DNA from: Nocardia sp. CC227C
Lineage (GTDB): Bacteria; Actinomycetota; Actinomycetes; Mycobacteriales; Mycobacteriaceae
NCBI RefSeq assembly: GCF_030767025.1
Contig: NZ_JASITE010000025.1
Location: 28,451-92,450, forward strand
Direction of reading: 5' to 3'
Length of the DNA: 64,000 nucleotides
Numbering within the stretch: the stretch's first letter is position 1; every line of letters begins with the position of its first letter. The translations under genes were made by a program, and so were the position numbers. The notes below the pieces were generated by a model. It searched no databases. It was not told the origin of the DNA and was given only the letters and a program-made list of their open reading frames with translations. Positions 1-8,420 of the stretch are shown here, in pieces.

Positions 1-727
1 GGTCGACGTGCAGCCCGCCGAGCGGGGCCGCGATCATCCAGCGGTCACCGATCTGGGTCTCGTTCACGATGGCCGGGCTCACCCAGCCGGTGCGCACCTT
101 GCGCACGTGGAATTCGATCTCGCCGTAGGGGTTGGTCGGGATGGCCGGGGATAGGTAGCGCCACATCTTGGGCCGCTGCGGGATGGCGACCGGCACGTAC
201 TGGCCGGCCAGATACGGGATCGGCGTATCCGATTGCAGCCGCACGATCGCCAGATCGTCCACCACGCGGCGGTGTCCGACCACCGTCGCCTCCCAGTACG
301 GCTGCGATTTGTCGGAGTTCGCGCCGATGGCCATGGACGCCGAGATCAGGATGGTGATATCGCGCCAGCCCTCCTCGAGCCCGCGATTCCAGTGCACGCC
401 GTTGTAGGTGCGGAAGGCCGCGTGCAGCGCCCGTCCGGCGATGTCGTAGTGCGCCGCCTCCACCCCGTACTTGCGATGGTCGCGGGCCAGTTGTTCCAGG
501 AAGCGCTGGGCGCGATCCCAGTTCTCCAGATGGTCCAGGACGAACTGGATGGCGGTGACCAGCCGCTTGGGTTGCATATCCATGGCGGGGGGAAACAGCT
601 CACGCAGAGCCGGAATCTCCGCGAAGAGGTGGCCGTAGAACGCGCTGATCAGCCGTTCCGGCCCACTCGGGGCCTCGACGACTGTCCGAAAGTTTGCGCG
701 GACCAGCGCTGCAGTACGCGCATCCAC
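1..727 (-). CDS. Globin-FAD oxidoreductase (type II flavohemoprotein-like), 3' part beyond window
   Basis: The visible 242 residues start at a GTG at 727, behind an AAAGGAAAG-type ribosome-binding site, and run off the left edge. Residues 1 to about 135 look like a globin domain, with a candidate proximal heme histidine at H84 in the ARDHRKYG stretch. From about residue 150 an FAD-binding ferredoxin-reductase fold begins, with a WRYLSPA flavin-binding motif. Proteins of this layout transfer electrons from NAD(P)H through FAD to heme; classical members detoxify nitric oxide. The mycobacterial relative next to clpB is Rv0385, a divergent type II protein whose substrate is not settled. The gene is convergent or independent of clpB here. 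The NAD-binding domain lies outside the window, so completeness cannot be judged. Confidence 0.8.
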   Translation of the reverse strand, partial: MDARTAALVRANFRTVVEAPSGPERLISAFYGHLFAEIPALRELFPPAMDMQPKRLVTAIQFVLDHLENWDRAQRFLEQLARDHRKYGVEAAHYDIAGRALHAAFRTYNGVHWNRGLEEGWRDITILISASMAIGANSDKSQPYWEATVVGHRRVVDDLAIVRLQSDTPIPYLAGQYVPVAIPQRPKMWRYLSPAIPTNPYGEIEFHVRKVRTGWVSPAIVNETQIGDRWMIAAPLGGLHVD

Positions 728-874
728 GACGGCGAACTTTCCTTTCCTGAGCTGTTACCCCGGACACACCGGGTTTTCCAGCGGTCCTCCGCGTCAAGTA
801 TCCCTGAAAAACACAAGGTCGCACGGATATGGCCGAGGCTGCCCGGACACAGCCGCGGTGAATCCCGCCTCACA

Positions 875-1852
875 TCAGATGACCAGCACTGTTTTACCCC
901 GTGCGCCGGAGGCTCCGATGACGTTCGCCGCCTCCGCCAGCGGCACCGCGTGACCGACCGGAACGACGAGGTCACCCGCCGCGGCCGCGGCCAGCAGCCG
1001 GGCCAAGCCCGCGGCGCTGCCCTGGGAGTTGATATTGCCGCCCTCGATGCCGCGGGTTTGCAGATCCGCCGTATCCACCGATCCGATGGTGCTGAACACC
1101 GCGCCGCCCGGTCGCACCAGCGTGGCGAGTTCGCGCAGCGCCGCGGGCGGGCTGACCAGATCGAGCAGCGCGTCGATGCCGTCCGGGTGGGCCATGCGAA
1201 CCGATTCGGCGATGGTGGGCTGGTGGAGCGCGGGTTCGGGGGAGTCGGAGAGGGGCACCGTGCGGCTGTAGTCGATCACTTCGGTCGCGCCCAACCGGGT
1301 CATGCGGTCGGCGTCGTCGGGCCGGGCGGTGGCGATGACCCGCGCGCCCGCCGCGGCGGCCAGCTGCACCAGGAAGGAGCCGACGCCCCCGGCCGCGCCC
1401 GTGATCAGGACCGTCCGGCCCGCACCGACCGCCGCGCCGTCGAGGAGGTCGAGGGCGGTGAGCCCGGCGGTGGGCAGTGCGGCCGCCGCGAGCGCGGTGA
1501 CCTCGTCGGGGAGCCGCGCGATGACGCCGTCGCGGGGCACGACGATGTATTCGGCGAAGGTGCCGTGTCCGACCGGCGGCACCAGCCATTTTCCCACCAC
1601 GCGGTCGCCGACGGCGAAATCCGGCACATCGTCCCCGAGATCCGATACGGTGCCCGCGCCGTCCATGCCCGGGATCAGCGGGAAGTCGTGCGGCAGTCGG
1701 CCGTCCAGAGCGCCGTCGATGATCTTGCGGTCGAACGGATTCACCCCGGCGGCATCCAGTCGAATCCGGATCTCTCCCGGGCCGGGCTCCGGAACGGGCA
1801 TATCCGCGGGCTCCGGAGCGCCGCCGAACCCTCGTACCACGATCGCGCGCAT
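875..1852 (-). CDS. NADP-dependent zinc-less quinone oxidoreductase (MDR superfamily)
   Basis: This 325-residue protein has the two-domain medium-chain dehydrogenase/reductase layout. A GroES-like N-terminal half carries the GMDGAGTV region, and the Rossmann half has the nucleotide-binding motif ITGAAGGVGSFLVQLA at about residues 145-160. No structural zinc cysteine cluster is present, which points to the quinone oxidoreductase branch that reduces quinones or enones with NADPH. The start is ATG 1852. It is transcribed away from clpB, and the 240 bp between them holds the clpB control region. A specific substrate cannot be read from the sequence. Confidence 0.85.
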   Translation of the reverse strand: MRAIVVRGFGGAPEPADMPVPEPGPGEIRIRLDAAGVNPFDRKIIDGALDGRLPHDFPLIPGMDGAGTVSDLGDDVPDFAVGDRVVGKWLVPPVGHGTFAEYIVVPRDGVIARLPDEVTALAAAALPTAGLTALDLLDGAAVGAGRTVLITGAAGGVGSFLVQLAAAAGARVIATARPDDADRMTRLGATEVIDYSRTVPLSDSPEPALHQPTIAESVRMAHPDGIDALLDLVSPPAALRELATLVRPGGAVFSTIGSVDTADLQTRGIEGGNINSQGSAAGLARLLAAAAAGDLVVPVGHAVPLAEAANVIGASGARGKTVLVI

Positions 1853-2026
1853 GGGGTCTCCATTCGGTCCGATGGACGAGCTGGTGATGCGTCAACGAAC
1901 GACCTCGGTCATCGTAGGCGCGGACACGAACCGCCCGGGGGGATTCAGAGCAGTCGGTTTCCAGGGTCGCGCGTAGCGTGATATGTGACCTACGCCTCTG
2001 GTGGCGGTGCCCGAAAATTCGTCAGA

Positions 2027-2047
2027 CTTGAGCGGAACAGACTCAAC
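2027..2047 (+). promoter_or_regulatory. HAIR-like HspR operator upstream of clpB
   Basis: The sequence reads CTTGAGC, seven bases, then ACTCAAC. This is close to the HspR-associated inverted repeat (CTTGAGT-N7-ACTCAAG) that controls dnaK and clpB heat-shock operons in actinobacteria. It lies 45 bp before the clpB start codon, a plausible operator position. HspR is not encoded in this window. Confidence 0.75.
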
Positions 2048-2092
2048 TCCGGTCGCGTTGGATTAGGCAGCGACCAGTAGGAAAGGGGACTC

Positions 2093-4648
2093 GTGGACTC
2101 GTTCAATCCCACCACCAAGACCCAGGCGGCCCTGACCGCCGCACTGCAGGCGGCATCCGCCGCGGGCAATCCGGAGATCCGTCCGGCGCACTTGCTGGTG
2201 GCGTTGCTGGATCAGACCGACGGCATCGCCGCCCCGCTGCTCAAAGCCGTCGCCGTCGATTCCGCGACGATTCGACGCGAGGCCCAGGACATCGTCGACC
2301 GGCTGCCGCGCGCCACCGGCGCGACCACCCAGCCGCAGCTCGGCCGCGAGGCACTCGCCGCCATCACCGCCGCCCAGCGCCTGGCCACCGAGATGGGAGA
2401 CGAGTACGTCTCCACCGAACACCTCATGGTCGGACTGGCCGCCGGTGACTCCGATGTCTCGCAACTGCTGCTGAAGTACGGCGCCACCGCCGACGGGCTG
2501 CGCGAGGCGTTCACCCAGGTGCGCGGCAACACCCGCGTCACCAATCCCGATCCGGAGGGCAGCTACCAGGCGTTGGAGAAGTACTCCACCGACCTCACCG
2601 CCGCCGCCCGCGACGGCAAGCTCGACCCGGTCATCGGGCGCGACACCGAGATCCGGCGCGTGGTGCAGGTGCTCAGCCGCCGCACCAAGAACAACCCGGT
2701 GCTCATCGGCGAGCCCGGCGTCGGCAAGACCGCCATCGTGGAGGGCCTGGCCCAGCGCATCATCGCCGGGGACGTGCCGGAATCGCTGCGCGGCAAGCGG
2801 CTCATCTCGCTCGACCTGGGCGCGATGGTCGCGGGCGCGAAGTACCGCGGTGAATTCGAGGAGCGGCTCAAGGCCGTGCTCGAGGAGATCAAATCCAGTG
2901 CGGGACAGATCATCACCTTCATCGACGAGCTGCACACCATCGTGGGCGCGGGCGCGACCGGTGAATCGGCCATGGACGCCGGGAACATGATCAAGCCCAT
3001 GCTGGCGCGCGGTGAGCTGCGGCTGGTCGGCGCGACCACGCTCGATGAATACCGCCAGCACATCGAGAAGGACGCGGCCCTGGAACGCCGCTTCCAGCAG
3101 GTGCTGGTCGGCGAGCCCTCGGTGGAGGACACCGTCGGCATCCTGCGCGGCCTCAAAGAGCGCTACGAGGTGCACCACGGCGTGCGCATCACCGACTCCG
3201 CGCTGGTGGCCGCCGCCACCCTGTCGGACCGCTACATCACCATGCGCTTCCTGCCGGACAAGGCCATCGACCTGGTGGACGAGTCGGCGTCGCGGCTGCG
3301 CATGGAGATCGACTCCCGCCCCGTCGAGATCGACGAGGTGGAACGGCAGGTGCGCCGCCTGGAGATCGAGGAGGTCGCGCTCGCCAAGGAGACCGACGAG
3401 GCGTCCAAGCAGCGGCTGGAGAAGCTGCGCTCGGAACTGGCGGACCTGCGCGAGAAGCTCAACCAGCTGATGACCCGCTGGCAGAACGAGAAGCAGGCCA
3501 TCGACTCGGTGCGCCTCGTCAAGGAGGAACTGGAGTCGCTGCGCGGCGAATCCGAACGCGCCGAACGCGACAGCGACTACGCGCGTGCCGCCGAACTGCG
3601 CTACGGCCGCATTCCACAGTTGGAGAAGCAGCTCGCAGAGGCCGAGCAGAAGGCCAAGGGCGCGGCCGACGGTGAGGTCATGCTCAAGGAGGAGGTCGGG
3701 CCGGACGATATCGCCGAGGTGGTGTCGTCGTGGACCGGGATTCCGGTGGGCAAGATGCTCGAGGGCGAGACCCAGAAGCTGCTCCGCATGGAGGAGGAGC
3801 TGGGCCGCCGCGTGGTCGGGCAGACCGAGGCCGTGCGGGCGGTGTCCGACGCGGTGCGCCGCGCCCGGGCCGGGGTGGCCGACCCCAACCGACCCACGGG
3901 TTCGTTCATGTTCGTCGGACCGACCGGTGTCGGCAAGACCGAGCTGGCGAAGGCCCTCGCGGACTTCCTGTTCGACGACGAGCGCGCCATGGTGCGCATC
4001 GACATGAGCGAGTACAGCGAGAAGCACTCGGTGGCTCGGCTCGTCGGCGCGCCCCCCGGCTATGTCGGCTACGACCAGGGCGGTCAGCTCACCGAAGCGG
4101 TGCGGCGGCGGCCGTACACCGTGGTGCTCTTCGACGAGATCGAGAAGGCGCACCCGGACGTGTTCGACATCCTGCTGCAGGTGCTCGACGAGGGTCGCCT
4201 CACCGACAGCCAGGGCCGCACGGTCGACTTCCGCAACACCATCCTGATTCTCACCTCGAATCTGGGTGCGGGCGGCGAGCGCGACTTCGTCATGGCGGCG
4301 GTGCGCTCGGCCTTCAAGCCGGAGTTCCTCAACCGCCTCGACGACGTGGTCATGTTCCACCCGCTCGACGAGGAACAGCTCGAGCACATCGTCGACATCC
4401 AGCTCGACCAGTTGCAGCGCCGCCTCGCGCAGCGCCGCCTGAAGCTGGACGTCAGCGATTCGGCCCGCTTCTGGCTGGCCGTGCGCGGCTACGACCCGGC
4501 CTACGGCGCCCGCCCCCTGCGCCGCCTCATCCAGCAGGCCATCGGCGACACCCTCGCCAAGGAACTGCTGGCCGGAGAGGTGCAGGACGGCGACACGGTG
4601 AAGGTCAACGTCAGCCCCGACAGCGACGCCCTGATCGTCGGCCGCTGA
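2093..4648 (+). CDS. clpB: ATP-dependent disaggregase ClpB
   Basis: ClpB is a hexameric AAA+ unfoldase that, with DnaK, pulls proteins out of aggregates in the cytoplasm. The 851 residues match the family length (Rv0384c is the M. tuberculosis counterpart). Seen in order: a Clp N-terminal domain (1-150), first ATPase domain with Walker A GEPGVGKT at 206-213 and a Walker B FIDELHT segment near 275, the long coiled-coil middle domain (about 410-525) that separates ClpB from ClpA/ClpC, and the second ATPase domain with GPTGVGKT at 609-616 and LFDEIEKAH near 677. No ClpP-binding loop was noticed. The start is GTG 2093 behind AGGAAAGGGG. The HAIR-like operator upstream predicts heat induction through HspR, and a strong hairpin follows the stop codon. 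Confidence 0.98.
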   Translation: MDSFNPTTKTQAALTAALQAASAAGNPEIRPAHLLVALLDQTDGIAAPLLKAVAVDSATIRREAQDIVDRLPRATGATTQPQLGREALAAITAAQRLATEMGDEYVSTEHLMVGLAAGDSDVSQLLLKYGATADGLREAFTQVRGNTRVTNPDPEGSYQALEKYSTDLTAAARDGKLDPVIGRDTEIRRVVQVLSRRTKNNPVLIGEPGVGKTAIVEGLAQRIIAGDVPESLRGKRLISLDLGAMVAGAKYRGEFEERLKAVLEEIKSSAGQIITFIDELHTIVGAGATGESAMDAGNMIKPMLARGELRLVGATTLDEYRQHIEKDAALERRFQQVLVGEPSVEDTVGILRGLKERYEVHHGVRITDSALVAAATLSDRYITMRFLPDKAIDLVDESASRLRMEIDSRPVEIDEVERQVRRLEIEEVALAKETDEASKQRLEKLRSELADLREKLNQLMTRWQNEKQAIDSVRLVKEELESLRGESERAERDSDYARAAELRYGRIPQLEKQLAEAEQKAKGAADGEVMLKEEVGPDDIAEVVSSWTGIPVGKMLEGETQKLLRMEEELGRRVVGQTEAVRAVSDAVRRARAGVADPNRPTGSFMFVGPTGVGKTELAKALADFLFDDERAMVRIDMSEYSEKHSVARLVGAPPGYVGYDQGGQLTEAVRRRPYTVVLFDEIEKAHPDVFDILLQVLDEGRLTDSQGRTVDFRNTILILTSNLGAGGERDFVMAAVRSAFKPEFLNRLDDVVMFHPLDEEQLEHIVDIQLDQLQRRLAQRRLKLDVSDSARFWLAVRGYDPAYGARPLRRLIQQAIGDTLAKELLAGEVQDGDTVKVNVSPDSDALIVGR

Positions 4649-4657
4649 CCCACCCCC

Positions 4658-4684
4658 GGCCCCGGAGGCACAGCCTCCGGGGCC
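4658..4684 (+). terminator. Hairpin terminator after clpB
   Basis: A perfect 11-bp stem (GGCCCCGGAGG with its complement) closes a 5-base CACAG loop ten bases after the clpB stop. There is no long T tract, as is common in high-GC actinobacteria. Confidence 0.75.
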
Positions 4685-4843
4685 ATCCCGTGCCCGCCCC
4701 ACCCGGCAGGTCAACTGGTCGTTCGCGGCCCGCCCCGGTCCGGACCGACCGGAGCGGGGGAGCGAAGCGGAGGCAATTCAACACAGCGAACCGCCGGAGT
4801 GGAGCGCAGGCAAATCAAACACAGCCCGCCTAGGCTGGAGGTT

Positions 4844-5725
4844 ATGACGAATCCGAGCGATCCGTGGTCGCGGCGACCCGAGTCGGGATCGGTGGACGGG
4901 CCGACCGAGCAGGTGTCGCCCGCCGCCGGGCCGACCGGGCACACCTCGGATTCCGACCCCACCACCGCGTACGACTATTTCGCGCAGCAGCCGGGGCCCG
5001 AGGCCACGCGGGTGCTGCCGCCGCACGACGATCAGTGGGGTGGTTACGAGAGCGGCGCGCCCAGCGCGTATCCGCCGACGGCGACCTACACCGCTTCCGG
5101 ATACCAGGCTCCGGGTTATCCGAGCGGCGGCTACCAGGGCGGGGGCTACCCGGGCTCCGGCCCCGCGCCGTATCCGCCCGTGCCGGGTGGCCCCGGGGGG
5201 CCGGTGCCGCCGGGCGGCTACCAGCCGGGTTATCCGGGCGGCGGTCCGCAGCCGCCGCAACGCAGGACCGGACTGTGGATCGGGCTCGGCCTGGCCGTGC
5301 TGGCGCTGGTCGCGCTGGCCGGGGTCGTGGTGGGAACGCTGATGGCGGATCGGGATACGGCGAATACCGCGTCCACCACGTCGCGCACCCAGCAGGTGCT
5401 GATCCCGACCTTCCCGAGCGAGACGGCGCAGTCGCCGCCCAGCGGGGTGCCGCAGATCCCGGGTCTGGGGGAGATCGACGAGCTCGGCGCGACCATGGGC
5501 ACCATCGCCAGCAACGACGGCTCCACCCTCACCATCGCGACCATGTCCGGTCCGACGGTCACCGTGCACACCGACGATCGGACCCAGGTGATCTCGCTCG
5601 GCAGTATGACGGTGGAGGACCTTCCGGTCGGTGAGATGGTGATGGTGCAGGGCGACAAGGCGGCCGACGGCTCGGTCACCGCGACGATCATCATCAGTAC
5701 GGCACTGCCCGGCGGAACCCGATGA
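4844..5725 (+). CDS. Single-pass membrane protein with disordered Pro/Gly/Tyr N-terminus and DUF5666-type domain
   Basis: This 293-residue protein begins at ATG 4844 behind GGAGG. Residues 1 to about 140 are rich in proline, glycine and tyrosine and look disordered, with repeated GGYQ/PGYP units. One transmembrane helix follows (about 145-167, GLGLAVLALVALAG). After a spacer, residues 215-293 form a beta-rich region of the type annotated DUF5666 (IASNDGSTLTIATMSGPTV and a VGEMVMVQGD strand). The topology suggests an extracytoplasmic C-terminal domain. It lies between clpB and ttfA and may share envelope functions, but no function is established. Confidence 0.75.
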   Translation: MTNPSDPWSRRPESGSVDGPTEQVSPAAGPTGHTSDSDPTTAYDYFAQQPGPEATRVLPPHDDQWGGYESGAPSAYPPTATYTASGYQAPGYPSGGYQGGGYPGSGPAPYPPVPGGPGGPVPPGGYQPGYPGGGPQPPQRRTGLWIGLGLAVLALVALAGVVVGTLMADRDTANTASTTSRTQQVLIPTFPSETAQSPPSGVPQIPGLGEIDELGATMGTIASNDGSTLTIATMSGPTVTVHTDDRTQVISLGSMTVEDLPVGEMVMVQGDKAADGSVTATIIISTALPGGTR

Positions 5726-5744
5726 ACGGCAACGTGTCAGGCAT

Positions 5745-5766
5745 GCTGGGTGGGTTCGAACCCAGC
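5745..5766 (+). terminator. Small hairpin between the DUF5666 gene and ttfA
   Basis: The stem GCTGGGT/ACCCAGC encloses an 8-base loop just after the upstream stop codon. It may act as a terminator or attenuator. The embedded GGGTTCGAACCC resembles a tRNA T-arm, but nothing else of a tRNA is present. Confidence 0.35.
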
Positions 5767-5784
5767 TGGATATGGTAGGCGGCG

Positions 5785-7083
5785 ATGACGGCGATATGGT
5801 TCGGGTTGGCGGCGATCGCGCTGGTGGGCGCGATCGTGCTGCTGTTCTTCGATCGGCAGCAGCGACAGCGCACCGGTCACATCCGGCAGGTCTGGGCGAA
5901 ATCCCAGGGCTACACCTATGTTTCGGTGGAACCGGCGCTCGCCAATACCTGGCGGCGCGGTGCCATGGCCAAACTCGGGTACCTGTCGGCGGTCGACGTG
6001 GTGTCGGGCAACCGCAAGGGTGAGAAGTTCGTGCTCTTCGATCTGGAGGACGCCGCCACCCTGGTCGCGGTGCGCCGCCAGATCGGGTCCGACATCGATA
6101 TCGACCTGCGGCTGAAGACGGCCGCGCCGCCGAAGGATCACGATCTCGAACTGCTCGGGGCGATCGGTGGCCGCGTGGTCTTCGCCACCAATCCCGATAT
6201 CGCGCGCCACGCCGTCGACCAGCGCATGGTGGCCTTCATCGAATCGCTGCCCGACACCGTGCAGATGCTGTGGAGCGAGGGCAACTGGACCCTCGGCATG
6301 CTGCCCGTCGGGGCGGGCTCCCGTGACTGGGAGATGGCCATCGACGCGGTGCTGCGCCTGTCCGGTCTGCTGCACGTGCTGCCGCCGGTGGTGAACGCCG
6401 CCGAGCATCGCGGCGGCCGCGCGCCCGCGCCCGAGGCCCGCGAGGGCGGGCGCTCGCAGCGCGGCGGGACGGCCGTGGTCGACGACGAGGACGACGACTA
6501 CGACGGGCACGACGAGTACGGCGATTTCGGCGATCCCGAACCGCGTGAACCGGCCACCCGCCACCTGCCCCCGCGCGCGGGCGACCCGCTGCCCTTCCCC
6601 GAGGACGAGGCCGCCGACGACTACGCGCCGCTGGTGAAAGACATTGCCGGAGAAAGCGAACCGGAACCCGGAGCCGAGGGCTGGCGACCCGCCCTGAAGG
6701 TGGTTCCGGACCCGCGCGGCCGTGTCCGCCGCAACTGGCCCCCCGCTCCCGAGGAACCGGAGTGGAACGACGAGGATCCGGCCCCCCGCCGCGATCCGGA
6801 CGCCGACGACGAGTGGGACGAGGACTGGCGCGACGACGATCGCGACGCCCGCGACCCGCGCGCGGACGATCCGGATCAGGACGGCGAGTGGCGCGCGGAC
6901 GACCTCGCCCGGGCCCGCGAGTGGCGCGACGACGACCGCGACCCCGAATGGCGCGAGGACGACGCGCGCGCACAGTACGCCGACGAGGAACCGCGCGAGG
7001 ACTACCGCGACGACCGGAACGAGCCGCCGGGCGGCCCGTTCCACCCGGGCTTCCGCCCGTACCAGGGTCCCGCGCCCCGGTGA
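5785..7083 (+). CDS. ttfA: Trehalose monomycolate transport factor TtfA homologue with long charged tail
   Basis: In mycobacteria TtfA (Rv0383c) is an inner-membrane partner of the MmpL3 flippase, needed to move trehalose monomycolate to the outer envelope. Here the 432-residue protein starts at ATG 5785 with a transmembrane helix (residues 2-21, IWFGLAAIALVGAIVLLFF). A conserved cytoplasmic domain follows to about residue 205 (YTYVSVEPALANTWRRG, GEKFVLFDLEDA, VVFATNPDIARHAVDQRMV, LWSEGNWTLGMLPVGAGS). The rest, to residue 432, is a highly charged Asp/Arg/Glu-rich and probably disordered tail. The mycobacterial protein is only about 280 residues, so this tail is an extension. Identification rests on gene order (clpB next door, pyrE downstream) and topology. 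A hairpin terminator follows. Confidence 0.8.
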   Translation: MTAIWFGLAAIALVGAIVLLFFDRQQRQRTGHIRQVWAKSQGYTYVSVEPALANTWRRGAMAKLGYLSAVDVVSGNRKGEKFVLFDLEDAATLVAVRRQIGSDIDIDLRLKTAAPPKDHDLELLGAIGGRVVFATNPDIARHAVDQRMVAFIESLPDTVQMLWSEGNWTLGMLPVGAGSRDWEMAIDAVLRLSGLLHVLPPVVNAAEHRGGRAPAPEAREGGRSQRGGTAVVDDEDDDYDGHDEYGDFGDPEPREPATRHLPPRAGDPLPFPEDEAADDYAPLVKDIAGESEPEPGAEGWRPALKVVPDPRGRVRRNWPPAPEEPEWNDEDPAPRRDPDADDEWDEDWRDDDRDARDPRADDPDQDGEWRADDLARAREWRDDDRDPEWREDDARAQYADEEPREDYRDDRNEPPGGPFHPGFRPYQGPAPR

Positions 7084-7090
7084 CACGGCC

Positions 7091-7115
7091 GCCCCGCGAG
7101 CAATCCTCGCGGGGC
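7091..7115 (+). terminator. Hairpin terminator after ttfA
   Basis: A perfect 10-bp stem (GCCCCGCGAG/CTCGCGGGGC) with loop CAATC lies seven bases after the ttfA stop codon. Confidence 0.75.
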
Positions 7116-7123
7116 CGAATCCA

Positions 7124-7262
7124 CGTCGCCGCCGGGGCTGGGTGCGCGTCGCCGCCGGGGCTGGGTGCGCGTCGCCGCCGGGGCTGGGTGCGCGTCGCCG
7201 CCGGGGCTGGGTGCGCGTCGCCTCCCGGGGCTGGGTCCGCGTCACCTCCCGGGCTGGGTCCG
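7124..7262. repeat. 23-bp tandem repeat, six units
   Basis: Units start at 7124, 7147, 7170 and 7193 and are identical, each built around CGCCGCCGGGGCTGGGTGCG. Two degenerate units follow at 7216 (24 bp) and 7240. The array lies between the ttfA terminator and the next gene and is not in a convincing coding frame. Such arrays usually vary in copy number between strains. Confidence 0.85.
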
Positions 7263-7607
7263 CTTCGCTGTCGCGCTGGCTTCCGGGGCCGTCGCACCGG
7301 TTCGGTGTCGGCATCGAATGGGTTGTCCCGGCTGCCGATTCGCGCCTACCGCCGATGACCCCGGTGTTGGGACGTCCGGCCACCGCCCGTTCCCCGCGCG
7401 GCGTACGCTGTCTCCGTCGCCGCGCCTTTCGCGGAATCGGGCGCGGTCGGCCGTCCTCCCGCGCGGTCGCGGCGGAGTGGTCGCCCCGGAGGGGGACCGC
7501 CCTCGTCGGGCGGTGTCGGCGGTGGGGACGTTGTGCTCTTTTCACCCGTGGCGCTGGTTTCTACCCTGGTGCCCGTCGTCTTCATCCGACCGAGTGTTAG
7601 GTAGTCG
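7263..7607 (+). other. Non-coding stretch upstream of the SDR gene
   Basis: No credible gene, RNA or clear promoter could be made out here. Open frames in it are GC-bias artefacts. Confidence 0.5.
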
Positions 7608-8420
7608 ATGACCGAGACTTCACCCGCCGCGCGCCTGCCCGGCGCTGTGCGTCCCGTGGCCTTGATCACGGGGCCGACCTCCGGGATCGGGCGGGGGTAT
7701 GCCGTGCGGCTGGCCTCGCTCGGGTACGACCTGGTGCTGGTGGCGCGCGATGAGGCGCGACTCACCGCGCTGGCCGGGGAGCTGGAATCGCGGTTCGGGG
7801 CTCGGGCGCGGGCGCTGCCCGCCGATCTGGCGACCGAGGAGGGCCGGTCGCGGGTGGAAGCGCGGCTCGCGGACGGCGTCGAATTCCTGGTCAACAATGC
7901 CGGTTTCGGGCTCTCGCGGGAGTTCTGGCAGGTCGATCCGGAGGTACTGCAACAGCAGCTGGATGTGAATGTCACCGCGGTGATGCGGTCGACCCGGGCC
8001 GCACTGCCCCCGATGCTGGCCGCGGCCAAGGGCTGTGTGGTGAATGTGGCCAGTGTGGCGGGACTCGTGCCGGGGAGGGGTTCGACCTACTCGGCCTCCA
8101 AGGCGTACGTCGTATCCTTTTCCGAAGGGCTGGCCGGTGGGCTGGCCGGGACCGGCGTTCGGGTGCAGGCACTGTGCCCCGGCCTCGTCCGCACCGAATT
8201 CCACGAGCGAGCCGGTATCGATCTGGGTCGACTGCCGCGGCCACTGTGGCTCAGCGTGGACGAGGTGGTGGCCGGTTCGCTGAGTGATCTGGAGAAGGAC
8301 CGGGTGATCAGCGTGCCCGGTTTGCAGTACAAAGCCGTCACCGCGGTGGCCGGACTCTTGCCGCGATCCCTCGCGGCCCGGCTGAATCGGGGCCTGTTCA
8401 ACGCACGCGGAAGGACATGA
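7608..8420 (+). CDS. Short-chain dehydrogenase/reductase
   Basis: A 270-residue classical SDR. It has the cofactor-binding TGPTSGIGRGYA motif near residue 25, NNAG (VNNAGFG) near residue 95, a catalytic Ser in the NVASVAGL segment, and YSASK (Tyr and Lys) near residue 163. The substrate is unknown; family members oxidise or reduce alcohols and ketones, often acyl or steroid groups. Its last bases overlap the pyrE start (ATGA), so the two are probably co-translated. Confidence 0.85.
   Translation: MTETSPAARLPGAVRPVALITGPTSGIGRGYAVRLASLGYDLVLVARDEARLTALAGELESRFGARARALPADLATEEGRSRVEARLADGVEFLVNNAGFGLSREFWQVDPEVLQQQLDVNVTAVMRSTRAALPPMLAAAKGCVVNVASVAGLVPGRGSTYSASKAYVVSFSEGLAGGLAGTGVRVQALCPGLVRTEFHERAGIDLGRLPRPLWLSVDEVVAGSLSDLEKDRVISVPGLQYKAVTAVAGLLPRSLAARLNRGLFNARGRT

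Noticed and set aside
2063..4714. Open frame of 883 codons antisense to clpB
   Set aside because: It is a GC-bias shadow of clpB: no ribosome-binding site, no recognisable domain, and the sense strand encodes a complete ClpB.
5745..5766. tRNA or attachment-site remnant (GGGTTCGAACCC)
   Set aside because: Only a T-arm-like palindrome is present; no acceptor, D or anticodon arms and no integrase nearby.
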